DNA of 64,000 nt from Kluyvera ascorbata_C (GCF_044197065.1 NZ_JBIQOI010000001.1:744001-808000), one strand, 5' to 3'; shown: positions 1 to 8,630, counted from the first letter of the stretch. Numbers and translations: made by a program. Notes: generated by a model from the sequence alone, not told the origin.

Positions 1-60
1 GGCGATTACGATCGCATCACTAAACTGGCACGCGAAGCCGTTGAAGGCGCGAAGCTGTAA
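1..60 (+). CDS. eda: KDPG aldolase, C-terminal end (partial)
   Basis: Only the last 19 codons and the stop lie in the window. They read GDYDRITKLAREAVEGAKL, which I recognise as the C-terminus of 2-keto-3-deoxy-6-phosphogluconate aldolase. This cytoplasmic enzyme splits KDPG into pyruvate and glyceraldehyde-3-phosphate in the Entner-Doudoroff pathway. Its neighbour purT, facing it, is the neighbour found in E. coli. The active site lies outside the window, so the call rests on the tail and on synteny. Confidence 0.85.
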   Translation, partial: GDYDRITKLAREAVEGAKL

Positions 61-96
61 GGTGTTCGCTGCACTCGGCCTGATAGCCGGGTAAGC

Positions 97-134
97 AAAA
101 AAGGGCGGGTATGCGTAAGCAGCCCGCCTTTTTT
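97..134. terminator. Bidirectional terminator between eda and purT
   Basis: A GC-rich stem (GGGCGGG pairing with CCCGCC) is flanked by six A on the left and a T-run on the right. It can therefore act as an intrinsic terminator for eda on the plus strand and for purT on the minus strand. It sits between two convergent genes. Confidence 0.85.
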
Positions 135-135
135 C

Positions 136-1314
136 TTATCCCTGAACCACGACTGCCGCCGCGGCGATTTTGGCGCGTTCCACGGCTGCTTCAACGCTGT
201 CTGCCGTTGCCAGCGCGACGCCCATGCGACGAGAACCCGCAATATCCGGTTTGCCGAACAAACGCAGCTGTACGCCAGCATCCAGCGCATTTTGTACCTT
301 ATCAAAGGTGACGTTGCGGCTGGTCAGCGTCGGCAGCAGTACCGCAGAAGCGGACGGGCCGTACTGGCGAATGGCACCAATCGGCAGGCCAAGGAAAGCG
401 CGGACGTGCAGAGCAAATTCCGACACATCCTGCGAAATCAGCGTCACCATGCCGGTATCGTGTGGGCGAGGGGACACTTCGCTGAATACCACATCATCAC
501 CACACACAAACAGCTCGACACCGAACAGACCGTATCCGCCCAGCGCCAGCACCACCTCGCGGGCGATCTCCTGCGCGCGCGACAGCGCCAACTCGCTCAT
601 CTGCTGCGGCTGCCAGGATTCACGATAGTCACCATCCTCCTGACGGTGGCCGACAGGGGCGCAGAAGTGGACGCCATCGACGGCATTAACGGTCAGCAGT
701 GTGATTTCGAAATCAAAATTAACCACGCCTTCCACAATTACCCGGCCAGCACCGGCGCGACCGCCTTCCTGCGCATACTGCCAGGCCTGCGCCAGCTGAT
801 CTTCACGGCGAATAAAGGTCTGGCCCTTGCCGGATGAACTCATCACGGGTTTCACAATGCACGGCAGACCAATATCGGTGACTGCCTCGCGGAACTGCGC
901 TTCGCTATCAGCAAAGTGGTAGGCGGAGGTTGGAAGCTTGAGGGTTTCCGCCGCCAGACGGCGAATGCCTTCGCGGTTCATCGTCAGTTTGGTCGCCAGT
1001 GCGCACGGCACTACCTTCTGGCCCGCCTGCTCAAGCTCAATCAGCGTATCCGTGGCGATGGCTTCGATTTCCGGCACGATAAAGTGCGGTTTTTCCTGCG
1101 CAACCAGCGCTTTCAGTACGTTGCCATCAAGCATATTGATAACGTAAGCGCGGTGCGCGACGTGCATCGCTGGCGCATCGGCGTAACGATCGACGGCGAT
1201 CACTTCGATGCCTAAGCGCTGGCATTCGATCGCCACTTCTTTCCCTAACTCACCTGAACCCAGAAGCATTACGCGCGTCGCAGCGGGACGCAAAGCTGTT
1301 CCTAATAACGTCAT
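136..1314 (-). CDS. purT: Formate-dependent phosphoribosylglycinamide formyltransferase
   Basis: PurT carries out the formate- and ATP-dependent formylation of glycinamide ribonucleotide in purine synthesis, an alternative to the folate-dependent PurN step. The 392-residue product has the expected length. It begins MTLLGTALRPAATRVMLLGSGELGK, with the GSGELG nucleotide-binding loop, followed by the ATP-grasp body (IVKPVMSSSGKGQ, EVSPRPHDTGMVT). I chose the internal ATG at 1314 rather than the in-frame ATG four codons upstream because MTLLGTAL is the family N-terminus. An exact PurR operator lies about 40 bp upstream, so purine repression is expected. E. coli has yebG, yebF and yebE between purT and ptrB; here they are absent. 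Confidence 0.97.
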   Translation of the reverse strand: MTLLGTALRPAATRVMLLGSGELGKEVAIECQRLGIEVIAVDRYADAPAMHVAHRAYVINMLDGNVLKALVAQEKPHFIVPEIEAIATDTLIELEQAGQKVVPCALATKLTMNREGIRRLAAETLKLPTSAYHFADSEAQFREAVTDIGLPCIVKPVMSSSGKGQTFIRREDQLAQAWQYAQEGGRAGAGRVIVEGVVNFDFEITLLTVNAVDGVHFCAPVGHRQEDGDYRESWQPQQMSELALSRAQEIAREVVLALGGYGLFGVELFVCGDDVVFSEVSPRPHDTGMVTLISQDVSEFALHVRAFLGLPIGAIRQYGPSASAVLLPTLTSRNVTFDKVQNALDAGVQLRLFGKPDIAGSRRMGVALATADSVEAAVERAKIAAAAVVVQG

Positions 1315-1354
1315 TACCCATTCCACCGTCTATCCAAAGTTTGGCGCATTATAA

Positions 1355-1370
1355 ACGAAAACGTTTGCGT
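1355..1370 (-). promoter_or_regulatory. PurR operator upstream of purT
   Basis: Read on the minus strand the site is ACGCAAACGTTTTCGT, matching the PurR consensus ACGCAAACGTTTTCNT at every defined position. It lies about 40 bp before the purT start, where the promoter is expected. purT is a known PurR target in E. coli; binding here is inferred from the match. Confidence 0.9.
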
Positions 1371-1491
1371 CTGTCTTGCGAGTGGCGAAAAAGGCGGATG
1401 AAACGTAGGATGAGGACAGCGGTTAAGTTGGCAATGAGCGCGACTTTTGCCAGGCTTAATAATGAATTAACACAACAAGAAGAATAACGAG

Positions 1492-3543
1492 ATGCCACCT
1501 AAAGCGAAACGGATACCCCACACCATGACATTGCATGGTGATACGCGCGTCGATAACTACTATTGGCTTCGCGATGACACCCGCACCAAACCGGCGGTGC
1601 TTGACTATTTACAGCAGGAAAATACCTACGGGCGTGAAGTGATGTCCTCCCAGCGCAGTCTGCAGGATCGCGTGCTGAAAGAGATTGTCGACAGGATCCC
1701 CCCGCGTGAGGTCTCCGCGCCTTATATCAAAAATGGCTATCGCTACCGCCAGGTTTTTGAGCCGGGACGCGAATATGCGATGTATCAGCGTCAGGCGTTA
1801 GACAGTGATGAATGGACATTGCTGATTGATGAAAATAAGCGGGCGGCGCACAGCGAGTTTTATACCCTGGGCGGGTTGAACGTGGCGCCGGATAATAACC
1901 TGCTGGCGGTGACCGAAGATTTCCTTTCCCGCCGTCAGTACAGTCTGCGCATTCGTCATCTGAAAAATGAAACCTGGCTGCCGGAAGTGATTGACGAGGT
2001 CTCACCGGGCGTGGTGTGGTCAAATGACTCCCGCGTGCTTTACTACGTTCGTCAGCACCCCACGACGCTGCTGCCGTGGCAGGTCTGGCGGCATCAGGTT
2101 GGGGCATCTACGGAACAAGATGAACTTATCTATGAGGAGCAGGACGAGACCTTTTACGTCAGCCTGCACAAGACCTCTTCGCGCCAGTACGTGGTGATTG
2201 TGCTCTCAAGTACCACGACCAGCGAAATGCTGTTGCTCGATGCCGACCAGGCAAACGCCCAGCCGCGCGTCTTTGCGCCGCGTCGTAAAGACCATGAGTA
2301 CAGCCTCGATCATTATCAAAATCAGTTTTACCTGCGTTCTAACCGCGATGGCAAAAACTTCGGTTTATATCGCAGTGAATCCTGGGAAGAGGCTGACTGG
2401 CAAACCCTCATTGCGCCACGCGATGCGGTGATGCTGGAAGACTTCACGCTGTTTCGTGACTGGCTGGTGGTAGAAGAGCGGCAGCGTGGTTTAACCAGCC
2501 TGCGCCAGATCCATCGTCATCGCCAGCAGGAAACGGCCATCGCCTTTGATGACCCAGCCTACGTGACGTGGATTGCCTACAACCCGGAACCGGAAACGGC
2601 CTGTCTGCGCTATGGCTACTCGTCGATGACCACCCCTGACACGCTGTTTGAGTTGGATATGGACAGCGGAGAACGCCGCGTGCTGAAGCAGCAGGAGGTG
2701 AAAGGTTTTGATGCCAGCCGTTATCGCAGTGAGCGTCTTTGGATTACCGCACGTGACGGCGTAGAGGTCCCGGTTTCACTGGTTTACCGCCATGAACATT
2801 TCCGTCGGGGTAAAAACCCGCTGTTGGTTTACGGCTACGGTTCTTACGGTGCCAGCATGGACGCCGACTTCAGCAGCAGTCGATTAAGTCTGCTTGACCG
2901 CGGCTTTGTCTTTGCCATCGCCCATATTCGCGGCGGCGGTGAACTGGGGCAGTTATGGTACGAAGAGGGGAAATTCCTTAAGAAGAAAAATACCTTCAAC
3001 GATTATCTTGATGCCACTGAAGCGCTGTTGGCCAAAGGCTACGGCGACCCCTCGCTGTGCTATGGCATGGGCGGTAGCGCGGGTGGCATGTTGATGGGCA
3101 CGGTGATAAATGAACGTCCCGACCTGTTCCACGGCGTCGTGGCTCAAGTGCCGTTCGTTGATGTCGTGACCACCATGCTGGACGAGTCGATTCCGCTAAC
3201 CACCGGCGAATTTGAAGAGTGGGGCAATCCGCAGGAAGAAACCTACTATCACTATATGAAATCCTACAGTCCATACGACAACGTGAGGGCGCAGGTTTAT
3301 CCGCATTTGCTGGTGACATCGGGGCTGCATGATTCCCAGGTGCAGTACTGGGAACCGGCAAAATGGGTCGCTAAGCTGCGTGAGCTGAAGGTAGATGACA
3401 ATCTGTTGCTGCTGTGCACCGAGATGGACTCCGGTCACGGCGGGAAGTCCGGACGCTATAAAAGCTATGAAGGCGTGGCGCTGGAGTTTGCGTTCCTGAT
3501 TGCCCTGGCGCAGGGAACGTTGCCGGGGCAATCCGAGCGTTAA
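1492..3543 (+). CDS. ptrB: Oligopeptidase B
   Basis: A 683-residue trypsin-like serine oligopeptidase of the prolyl oligopeptidase family (S9A), which cuts short peptides after Arg or Lys in the cytoplasm. The N-terminal half forms the beta-propeller. The C-terminal alpha/beta-hydrolase carries the triad: Ser529 in GGSAGG, Asp614 in LHDSQVQYWEP and His649 in DSGHGGKSG, each three residues lower than in the 686-residue E. coli protein. The start ATG follows an AGAAG-like ribosome site. The gene ends directly against the convergent exoX with no spacer. Confidence 0.97.
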   Translation: MPPKAKRIPHTMTLHGDTRVDNYYWLRDDTRTKPAVLDYLQQENTYGREVMSSQRSLQDRVLKEIVDRIPPREVSAPYIKNGYRYRQVFEPGREYAMYQRQALDSDEWTLLIDENKRAAHSEFYTLGGLNVAPDNNLLAVTEDFLSRRQYSLRIRHLKNETWLPEVIDEVSPGVVWSNDSRVLYYVRQHPTTLLPWQVWRHQVGASTEQDELIYEEQDETFYVSLHKTSSRQYVVIVLSSTTTSEMLLLDADQANAQPRVFAPRRKDHEYSLDHYQNQFYLRSNRDGKNFGLYRSESWEEADWQTLIAPRDAVMLEDFTLFRDWLVVEERQRGLTSLRQIHRHRQQETAIAFDDPAYVTWIAYNPEPETACLRYGYSSMTTPDTLFELDMDSGERRVLKQQEVKGFDASRYRSERLWITARDGVEVPVSLVYRHEHFRRGKNPLLVYGYGSYGASMDADFSSSRLSLLDRGFVFAIAHIRGGGELGQLWYEEGKFLKKKNTFNDYLDATEALLAKGYGDPSLCYGMGGSAGGMLMGTVINERPDLFHGVVAQVPFVDVVTTMLDESIPLTTGEFEEWGNPQEETYYHYMKSYSPYDNVRAQVYPHLLVTSGLHDSQVQYWEPAKWVAKLRELKVDDNLLLLCTEMDSGHGGKSGRYKSYEGVALEFAFLIALAQGTLPGQSER

Positions 3544-4203
3544 TTACTGCTCGAGATAGTGTTTAAGCGTTACGCGCAGTTCCGGGCTCATGCGGTCGAG
3601 GTTGTTAAACAGCCAGCGCAGGTAGCCCGGATCGTTTTTCGCCACTTCCGCCACTTCCTGCCCGCGGTACTTGCCGAAGGTAAAGGTACGCAGTAGCGCT
3701 GGTCGGCCGGTGACGTCTACCATTTGATCCGGCGTCCAGCCTGACACCTGCATAATATCAATCAGCAACGACGCGGTGATATAGCAGTCGTACAGCGCGC
3801 GGTGATGATGCAGGCCCGGCGGTGTCGCCACGCTCAGCTTGCGTGATTTATACAGCGCCATATTGCTGTACTTGATGCCCGGCCACAGGCGGCGGGCCAT
3901 CTTCATGGTACAGATCCACTCGCCGTTCATTTCAGGCAAGACGCGGCGGTCGAAGCTCGCATTGTGGGCGACATACCACGGGCTTCCCTGGTAAAACGGC
4001 ACCACGTCTTCAATCCACGGTTTGTCGGCCACCATCTCTTCGGTGATCCGGTGGATGGCCATCGCCTGCGGGCTGATAGGGCGGTCCGGGCGAACCAGAT
4101 GACTCATCGGGTTGACGATTTTACCGTCAATGACATCGACGGAGGCTATCTCGACGACGCCTCCTTGTAGGTCACAGGTTTCTGTATCGATTACGCGCAG
4201 CAT
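3544..4203 (-). CDS. exoX: Exodeoxyribonuclease X
   Basis: A 219-residue DEDD-family 3'-5' exonuclease that degrades single-stranded DNA in mismatch repair and recombination. Motif I is VIDTETCDLQGG, with the metal-binding Asp and Glu. The later His and Asp are in HHHRALYDCYIT, the DEDDh arrangement. The C-terminal TFGKYRGQEVAEV segment is typical of ExoX. Synteny is with yobB and holE. Its stop abuts the ptrB stop on the other strand. Confidence 0.96.
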   Translation of the reverse strand: MLRVIDTETCDLQGGVVEIASVDVIDGKIVNPMSHLVRPDRPISPQAMAIHRITEEMVADKPWIEDVVPFYQGSPWYVAHNASFDRRVLPEMNGEWICTMKMARRLWPGIKYSNMALYKSRKLSVATPPGLHHHRALYDCYITASLLIDIMQVSGWTPDQMVDVTGRPALLRTFTFGKYRGQEVAEVAKNDPGYLRWLFNNLDRMSPELRVTLKHYLEQ

Positions 4204-4225
4204 GGCAAACTCCGGCCTAAAACGT

Positions 4226-4894
4226 TTAGCGTAATGGAATGATCTCGCCTTGCCAACCCTGGGCGCTCTTTCTGCCGGTCAGCAACAGTTCGCCACCGTC
4301 GGCGCGGACGATAAGCTGCCCGTTTTCATCCCACAGCGCGCTGCCGCCCGAAAACGTACCGCTGGCATAGTTGGATTTCAAAACGGCAATGGCGTATTTA
4401 TGGGCGAAACGCTGAAGCCGCTGGCTGGTGCGCTGCTGCTGCGGCTCCGCCATGGAGCTGACGGTTGCCAGCACCGAGGCTTGCGCCGAGAGTTCACAGC
4501 CCTCATGGTTCAGCTCAAAGACGCTGATTTGATCTGACTCGGGGGCGAGGCAGGTTCCCTGGCCTTGATGCTGTTTGATCGGGCTTGCGGTATGCGGGGC
4601 AAAAATGACAATGCCCTTGATGCGCTTACCATCGTTGTCCATCGGCAGGCCTGCAATAATGGTCATCTGATGGCGATGAGCGGCTTCGCTTAACGGCAAC
4701 AGCTGCGTATCGTCCGGCGGTGCAGGTAACGTCTGTTCGTCGTCAGGTCCGGTAAGGGAGAGCTCCGGGAAGATTAATACTTTACAGGCCTGCTGGGCTG
4801 CGACATTGATAAACCGCAAATGGTGGGTAATGTTCTCCGCAACATCTCCCTTACGGGGAGCATATTGCGCTGCTGCAATAGTCCATGTCAGCAT
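4226..4894 (-). CDS. yobB: Carbon-nitrogen hydrolase-fold protein YobB, probably catalytically degenerate
   Basis: A 222-residue protein of the nitrilase/carbon-nitrogen hydrolase superfamily, recognised by the N-terminus WTIAAAQYAPRKGDV and by FPELSLTG, which holds the catalytic Glu. A lysine is present in the expected middle region (PIKQHQGQG). The nucleophile motif (usually Cys-aromatic-Asp before FPE) is not recognisable, and the protein is shorter than typical members, so a normal amidase activity is doubtful. An in-frame GTG lies upstream at 4912. I chose the ATG at 4894 because an AAGGA sits at proper spacing before it. The location beside exoX matches E. coli yobB; its function is unknown to me. 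Confidence 0.85.
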   Translation of the reverse strand: MLTWTIAAAQYAPRKGDVAENITHHLRFINVAAQQACKVLIFPELSLTGPDDEQTLPAPPDDTQLLPLSEAAHRHQMTIIAGLPMDNDGKRIKGIVIFAPHTASPIKQHQGQGTCLAPESDQISVFELNHEGCELSAQASVLATVSSMAEPQQQRTSQRLQRFAHKYAIAVLKSNYASGTFSGGSALWDENGQLIVRADGGELLLTGRKSAQGWQGEIIPLR

Positions 4895-4983
4895 AGTTGC
4901 ATCCTTCAACACGTTGTCACTGGGCTTTTATTCCAGTTTATAGTATCAGGATTGTCGTAAGGAACTGTCACTAAGCGTAAGCT

Positions 4984-5214
4984 TTACTTGGATTTAGGCT
5001 CGTACGGCAGTCGGGAAAGATTAACCGAGGCTAAACGGTGCGTAATCAGCCGCTCGCGGAACCAGTCTCGCAGATGCGCTGGCTGTTCACGTTCAACCAC
5101 TTCGGCGACGACCGGCATGTTATAGCGCTCTTTAAACGCTACGCCAGCGGCAGCCAGATCAACGTTCACTTTGTCCATCTCGTCTTGAGGTAGGGTTGCC
5201 AGATTGGTATGCAT
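4984..5214 (-). CDS. holE: DNA polymerase III theta subunit
   Basis: A 76-residue protein, the exact length of E. coli HolE, with the conserved stretch DEMDKVNVDLAAAGVAFKER and the end NLSRLPYEPKSK. Theta binds the epsilon proofreading subunit in the polymerase III core and stabilises it. AAGGAG lies just upstream of the ATG. The gene is divergent from yobA. Confidence 0.97.
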   Translation of the reverse strand: MHTNLATLPQDEMDKVNVDLAAAGVAFKERYNMPVVAEVVEREQPAHLRDWFRERLITHRLASVNLSRLPYEPKSK

Positions 5215-5351
5215 GGTTTTCTCCTTGGAATAACGCGCAAAAGTTACTAAGAGTATCGCAAAATGGCAAGTACAGAGGGCGCTTATCTCGACGAGAACAT
5301 TATACAGAGTTATTCTTTGTCATATATCGATAACAAAAGGGAATGATGGAA

Positions 5352-5726
5352 ATGAAATTCACCGCGCCTCGCGCACTCGGTGCCATGTTGTTTGTACTGG
5401 GTTCACTCAGTGCGTCATCCGTCTGGGCTCATGCCCATCTTCAGCAGCAAATCCCGGCAGCAAATTCAGAGGTCAGCCCTGCGCCTCACGCATTGACGCT
5501 TAATTTTTCCGAGGGCATTGAGCCGGGCTTCAGCGGTGTGACGCTGACGGGACCAGACAAGCGTATTGTTCCCGTTGGTAAAGCGACGCGCAGCGAAAGC
5601 AATAAAGCGCAGTTGGTGATTCCGCTGAACGAAACGCTGGGTGGTGGACTGTACACCGTCGAATGGCACGTCGTTTCCGTCGACGGGCACAAGACCAAAG
5701 GTCAGTACCAATTTAGCGTGAAGTAA
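5352..5726 (+). CDS. yobA: CopC-like periplasmic copper-binding protein YobA
   Basis: A 124-residue secreted protein of the CopC family. A signal peptide (MKFTAPRALGAMLFVLGSLS, cleavage after SSVWA) is followed by a mature N-terminus HAHLQQ, whose histidines correspond to the Cu(II) site. The later WHVVSVDGHKTKGQY segment is also conserved. Three ATGs are clustered at 5343, 5346 and 5352. The AAGGGA at 5337-5342 has usable spacing only to the last, which also gives E. coli length. It begins an operon with yebZ (1 bp gap) and yebY, thought to serve copper handling. Confidence 0.92.
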   Translation: MKFTAPRALGAMLFVLGSLSASSVWAHAHLQQQIPAANSEVSPAPHALTLNFSEGIEPGFSGVTLTGPDKRIVPVGKATRSESNKAQLVIPLNETLGGGLYTVEWHVVSVDGHKTKGQYQFSVK

Positions 5727-5727
5727 T

Positions 5728-6597
5728 ATGTTGGCGGCTCTCTACGTTGGCTTACGTTTTGCTCACTTTGCCGCGCTGATGGTGGCCTTTGGCTGCACGC
5801 TTTATGCGGGATGGTGGGCCCCTGTAGAACTCCGGCGTCTGCTGGCCCAGCGTTTTTCTCGGTTGCTGCGAAGTGCATTAACGGTAAGCGTGCTTTCCGC
5901 CATGTTGATGTTGGTGGCGCAGGGCGGGCTGATGGGCGACGGCTGGGCAGATACCTGGCGACCGGAAGTCTGGCAGGCAGTGATACAGACTCACTTTGGC
6001 AGCGTCTGGCTGTGGCAGATTGTACTCGCGTGGGTCACCTTAGGTGTCGCCTGGGTTCAACCGCGACAGATGATGCGGCGGCTTTTGCTTCTGGGCGTTG
6101 CACAGTTTATCCTGCTGGCGGGCGTAGGGCATGCCGCCATGTATGATGGCGCGTTCGGCGTGTTGCAACGTATCAATCATGCGCTACATCTGCTTTGTGT
6201 CGGCGCATGGGTTGGCGGGCTGGTGCCGTTTCTCTATTGCCTGCGTCTGGCAAAAGGGCGCTGGCGTAGCGCAGCGATTGACACCATGATGCGCTTTTCC
6301 CGTTACGGGCACCTGGCGGTGGCGGGGGCGATTGCAAGCGGCTTGGTTAATGCCTGGTTGATTCAGGGTGGGTTTAGCGTTGCGACACCCTATGGAGTCG
6401 CGCTGTGGGTGAAGTGCGGCTTCGTGGCGCTAATGGTGATGGTCGCGTTGGCAAACCGTTATCTGCTGGTGCCGAGAATGTCGGCAGCAACAGAACTGAC
6501 GCAGCGTATTTTCCTGCGAACCACGCAGGCGGAAATTGTCCTGGGGGCTCTGGTACTGGCGTGTGTAAGCTTGTTTGCCACCTGGGAACCTTTTTAA
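5728..6597 (+). CDS. yebZ: CopD-family inner-membrane copper protein YebZ
   Basis: A 289-residue polytopic membrane protein with about eight hydrophobic helices. It belongs to the CopD family that pairs with CopC-type periplasmic proteins and is proposed to move copper across the inner membrane. The start LYVGLRFAHFAALMVAFG and the histidines in HAAMYDG and NHALHLLCVGAWVGG are typical. It starts one base after the yobA stop, so translation is probably coupled. The same pair occurs in E. coli as yobA-yebZ. Confidence 0.93.
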   Translation: MLAALYVGLRFAHFAALMVAFGCTLYAGWWAPVELRRLLAQRFSRLLRSALTVSVLSAMLMLVAQGGLMGDGWADTWRPEVWQAVIQTHFGSVWLWQIVLAWVTLGVAWVQPRQMMRRLLLLGVAQFILLAGVGHAAMYDGAFGVLQRINHALHLLCVGAWVGGLVPFLYCLRLAKGRWRSAAIDTMMRFSRYGHLAVAGAIASGLVNAWLIQGGFSVATPYGVALWVKCGFVALMVMVALANRYLLVPRMSAATELTQRIFLRTTQAEIVLGALVLACVSLFATWEPF

Positions 6598-6612
6598 CTG
6601 AACTGGCGAATT

Positions 6613-6948
6613 ATGAAAAAGATTATTCTCTCTTTGTTGTTACTTACCACCACCGGGTCAGCGCTGGCCGCGCAGATTATTACCGTAAGCCGTTTTGAGG
6701 TGGGTAAGGAGAACTGGGCGTTCAACCGCGAAGAGGTCATGCTAACCTGTCGCCCTGATAATGCGCTGTACGTCATCAACCCGAGCACGCTGGTGCAGTA
6801 TCCGCTTAATGATGTGGCTGAACAGCAGGTGAAAGCGGGCAAGACTCAGGCGCAGCCGATCAGCATCATCCAGATTGACGATCCTAAACAGCCGGGTGTT
6901 AAAATGAGCCTGGCGCCGTTTATCGAGCGGGCGAAGAAACTCTGCTAA
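6613..6948 (+). CDS. yebY: YebY family periplasmic protein (DUF2511)
   Basis: A 111-residue secreted protein with a clear signal peptide (MKKIILSLLLLTTTGSALAA). The mature part contains two cysteines, in MLTCRPD and at the very C-terminus (KKLC), which could form a disulfide. It is the third gene of the yobA-yebZ-yebY operon, 15 bp after yebZ, which ties it to periplasmic copper homeostasis. The biochemical role is not evident from the sequence. A strong terminator follows. Confidence 0.92.
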   Translation: MKKIILSLLLLTTTGSALAAQIITVSRFEVGKENWAFNREEVMLTCRPDNALYVINPSTLVQYPLNDVAEQQVKAGKTQAQPISIIQIDDPKQPGVKMSLAPFIERAKKLC

Positions 6949-6976
6949 TTCACAGAATATCTGTTTAAAAATCAAT

Positions 6977-7019
6977 AAAAAAACCGCAATCATTCTCACG
7001 AAATGGCTGCGGTTTTTTT
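6977..7019 (+). terminator. Terminator after yebY
   Basis: An A-run followed by ACCGCA, a loop of about 20 bases and TGCGGT followed by seven T. It closes the yobA-yebZ-yebY operon and shields it from the sdsR promoter downstream. Confidence 0.8.
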
Positions 7020-7091
7020 ATCTTATGCCGTTTATTCAACGAAATTTTTCAGCTCACAGGGGTTGTGGACTGGAAAACCTGTCACGGTCAT

Positions 7092-7098
7092 CTATTCT
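7092..7098 (+). promoter_or_regulatory. Sigma-S type -10 element of sdsR
   Basis: CTATTCT, close to the extended sigma-S -10 CTATACT, ends six bases before the expected first base of SdsR at 7105. E. coli SdsR depends strictly on RpoS, so both placement and sequence fit stationary-phase expression. Confidence 0.75.
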
Positions 7099-7104
7099 TA
7101 TAAA

Positions 7105-7207
7105 GCAAGGCGACTTAGCCTGCATTAATGCCAACTTTTAGCGCACGGCTCTCTCCCAAGAGCCATTTCCCTGGACCGAAAACAGGAATCGTTTTCGGTC
7201 TCTTTTT
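7105..7207 (+). ncRNA. sdsR: Small RNA SdsR (RyeB)
   Basis: The sequence from GCAAGGCGACTTAGCCTGCA through the hairpin GACCGAAAAC...GTTTTCGGTC and its T-run is nearly identical to the E. coli/Salmonella SdsR as I remember it. It is an abundant Hfq-dependent stationary-phase sRNA of about 104 nt that represses mRNAs such as ompD, tolC and mutS. The terminator stem shows a compensating change relative to the E. coli GAAUAC/GUAUUC pair. The antisense RNA RyeA probably comes from the opposite strand, but I did not locate its promoter. Its usual neighbour pphA is absent; lpxP follows instead. Confidence 0.93.
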
Positions 7208-7692
7208 ATCTGTCGCTTCCATCCAACAGGGCAAGTACGGGACACAACTCGCGTGCTTGTTAAACCAATGTAAACAGATTTTCTGCCGCATCCAAGTACT
7301 TTTATGTCATTTCGCAAAAAAAAAATTTCTGTGAAAATGTGATGCAGGAAATGGAACGGCTGAAAAATGCAGAAGAATCATTTCACTCACTAAAATCACT
7401 ACTGTGCTAATTATATTTATGCTCAGTATTAGAATAATTATTTCAATGCGTGAATAAAAATCGCTATTTTTTTTAAAAGAAAAAGCGCATGCTTGCCGCG
7501 AGTTAAGCCACAGCCTGCCACGCCGTATCACACCTCCGTTTTCTGCCGTTTTGTAAATAAACGTCCGGACAGTGAATTTGTCGAATGCAGTACTGTCAGA
7601 TACTCATACGTATCGCGTTAAGACGGATGAATGGACCCGTTTTTTTCTTATGCGTTACCTTGTGCAGTGCTCCACGTTATCCGGAAATAATG
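7208..7692. other. Intergenic region between sdsR and lpxP
   Basis: This AT-rich stretch of 485 bp has no convincing gene. It contains runs of A (around 7318) and T (around 7470) and would hold the lpxP promoter and leader plus, on the minus strand, the start of the RyeA antisense RNA. E. coli has pphA and yebW on this side of sdsR; no remnant of either was recognised. Confidence 0.6.
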
Positions 7693-8628
7693 ATGTTCCA
7701 GAATTTTGATGTTCGTTTGCTTCACCCCCGTAATGGGTTGAAGTGGTTTGCGCTTGCTCTCTTATGGCTAGTGGTCCAACTCCCTTATCCGCTTTTACAC
7801 CAGCTTGGCACCTCCGTTGGCAAAGCGTCGCGTCGTTTTCTGAAACGCCGTGAGCAAATTGCTACGCGCAACATTGAGCTGTGCTTCCCTGATATGACAG
7901 CAGAAGAGCGCGAAAAGCTGATTGAACAAAACTTTATGTCTCTGGGCATGGGGCTTATCGAAACCGGTATGGCCTGGTTCTGGAGCGATGCGCGCGTGCG
8001 CAAATGGTTTGATGTTGAAGGTTATGCCAACCTGATGCGCTCGCTGACAGAGCAGCGTGGGGTGATGGTGGTTGGCGTGCACTTTATGTCGCTGGAATTA
8101 GGCGGCCGCGCGATGGGGCTGTGTCGTCCGATGATGGCAACCTATCGCCCGCACAACGACCCGCTGATGGAATGGGTACAAACCACCGGGCGTCTGCGTT
8201 CAAACAAAGCGATGATCGATCGTCGCAACCTGCGTGGCCTGGTTCAGGCGCTGAAAGCGGGAGAAGCGGTGTGGTTTGCGCCGGATCAGGACTACGGCCC
8301 GAAAGGCAGCGTATTTGCTCCGTTCTTCTCGGTAAGCGAGGCCGCAACCACCAACGGTACTAACGTATTGTCACGTCTTTCCGGTGCGGCGATGCTGACT
8401 GTGACCATGGTGCGTAAGCCTAATATGAAAGGCTACACGCTGCACATTAGCGAAGCGATGAGCGATTATCCTTGCGGGGATGAAGTGTCGGCGGCGAGCT
8501 ACATGAACAAGATTATCGAACGCGAGATTTTACGTGCGCCGGAGCAGTATCTGTGGGTGCACCGTCGGTTCAAAACCCGACCGCGTGGAGAAGCATCGCT
8601 CTACAAAGTGGCGCCACACACCAAATAA
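7693..8628 (+). CDS. lpxP: Lipid A acyltransferase, LpxP type (Kdo2-lipid IVA palmitoleoyltransferase)
   Basis: A 311-residue inner-membrane acyltransferase of the LpxL/LpxP/LpxM family, with one N-terminal hydrophobic helix (WFALALLWLVVQLPYP). The catalytic His and Glu are in VGVHFMSLELGGR. The segments MATYRPHND, RLRSNKAMI, WFAPDQDYG and RRFKTRP are family hallmarks. HFMSLELGGR and MATYRPHN match LpxP rather than LpxL, so it may add palmitoleate during cold growth. In E. coli lpxP lies elsewhere, so the position next to sdsR is unusual. An earlier in-frame ATG exists at 7585. The ATG pair at 7690/7693 follows GGA and gives family length; I chose 7693. Confidence 0.85.
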   Translation: MFQNFDVRLLHPRNGLKWFALALLWLVVQLPYPLLHQLGTSVGKASRRFLKRREQIATRNIELCFPDMTAEEREKLIEQNFMSLGMGLIETGMAWFWSDARVRKWFDVEGYANLMRSLTEQRGVMVVGVHFMSLELGGRAMGLCRPMMATYRPHNDPLMEWVQTTGRLRSNKAMIDRRNLRGLVQALKAGEAVWFAPDQDYGPKGSVFAPFFSVSEAATTNGTNVLSRLSGAAMLTVTMVRKPNMKGYTLHISEAMSDYPCGDEVSAASYMNKIIEREILRAPEQYLWVHRRFKTRPRGEASLYKVAPHTK

Positions 8629-8630
8629 AT

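Noticed and set aside
7128..7334. Open frame of 68 codons overlapping SdsR on the plus strand
   Set aside because: It begins inside the sRNA and reads through its terminator; SdsR is non-coding and no ribosome site is present.
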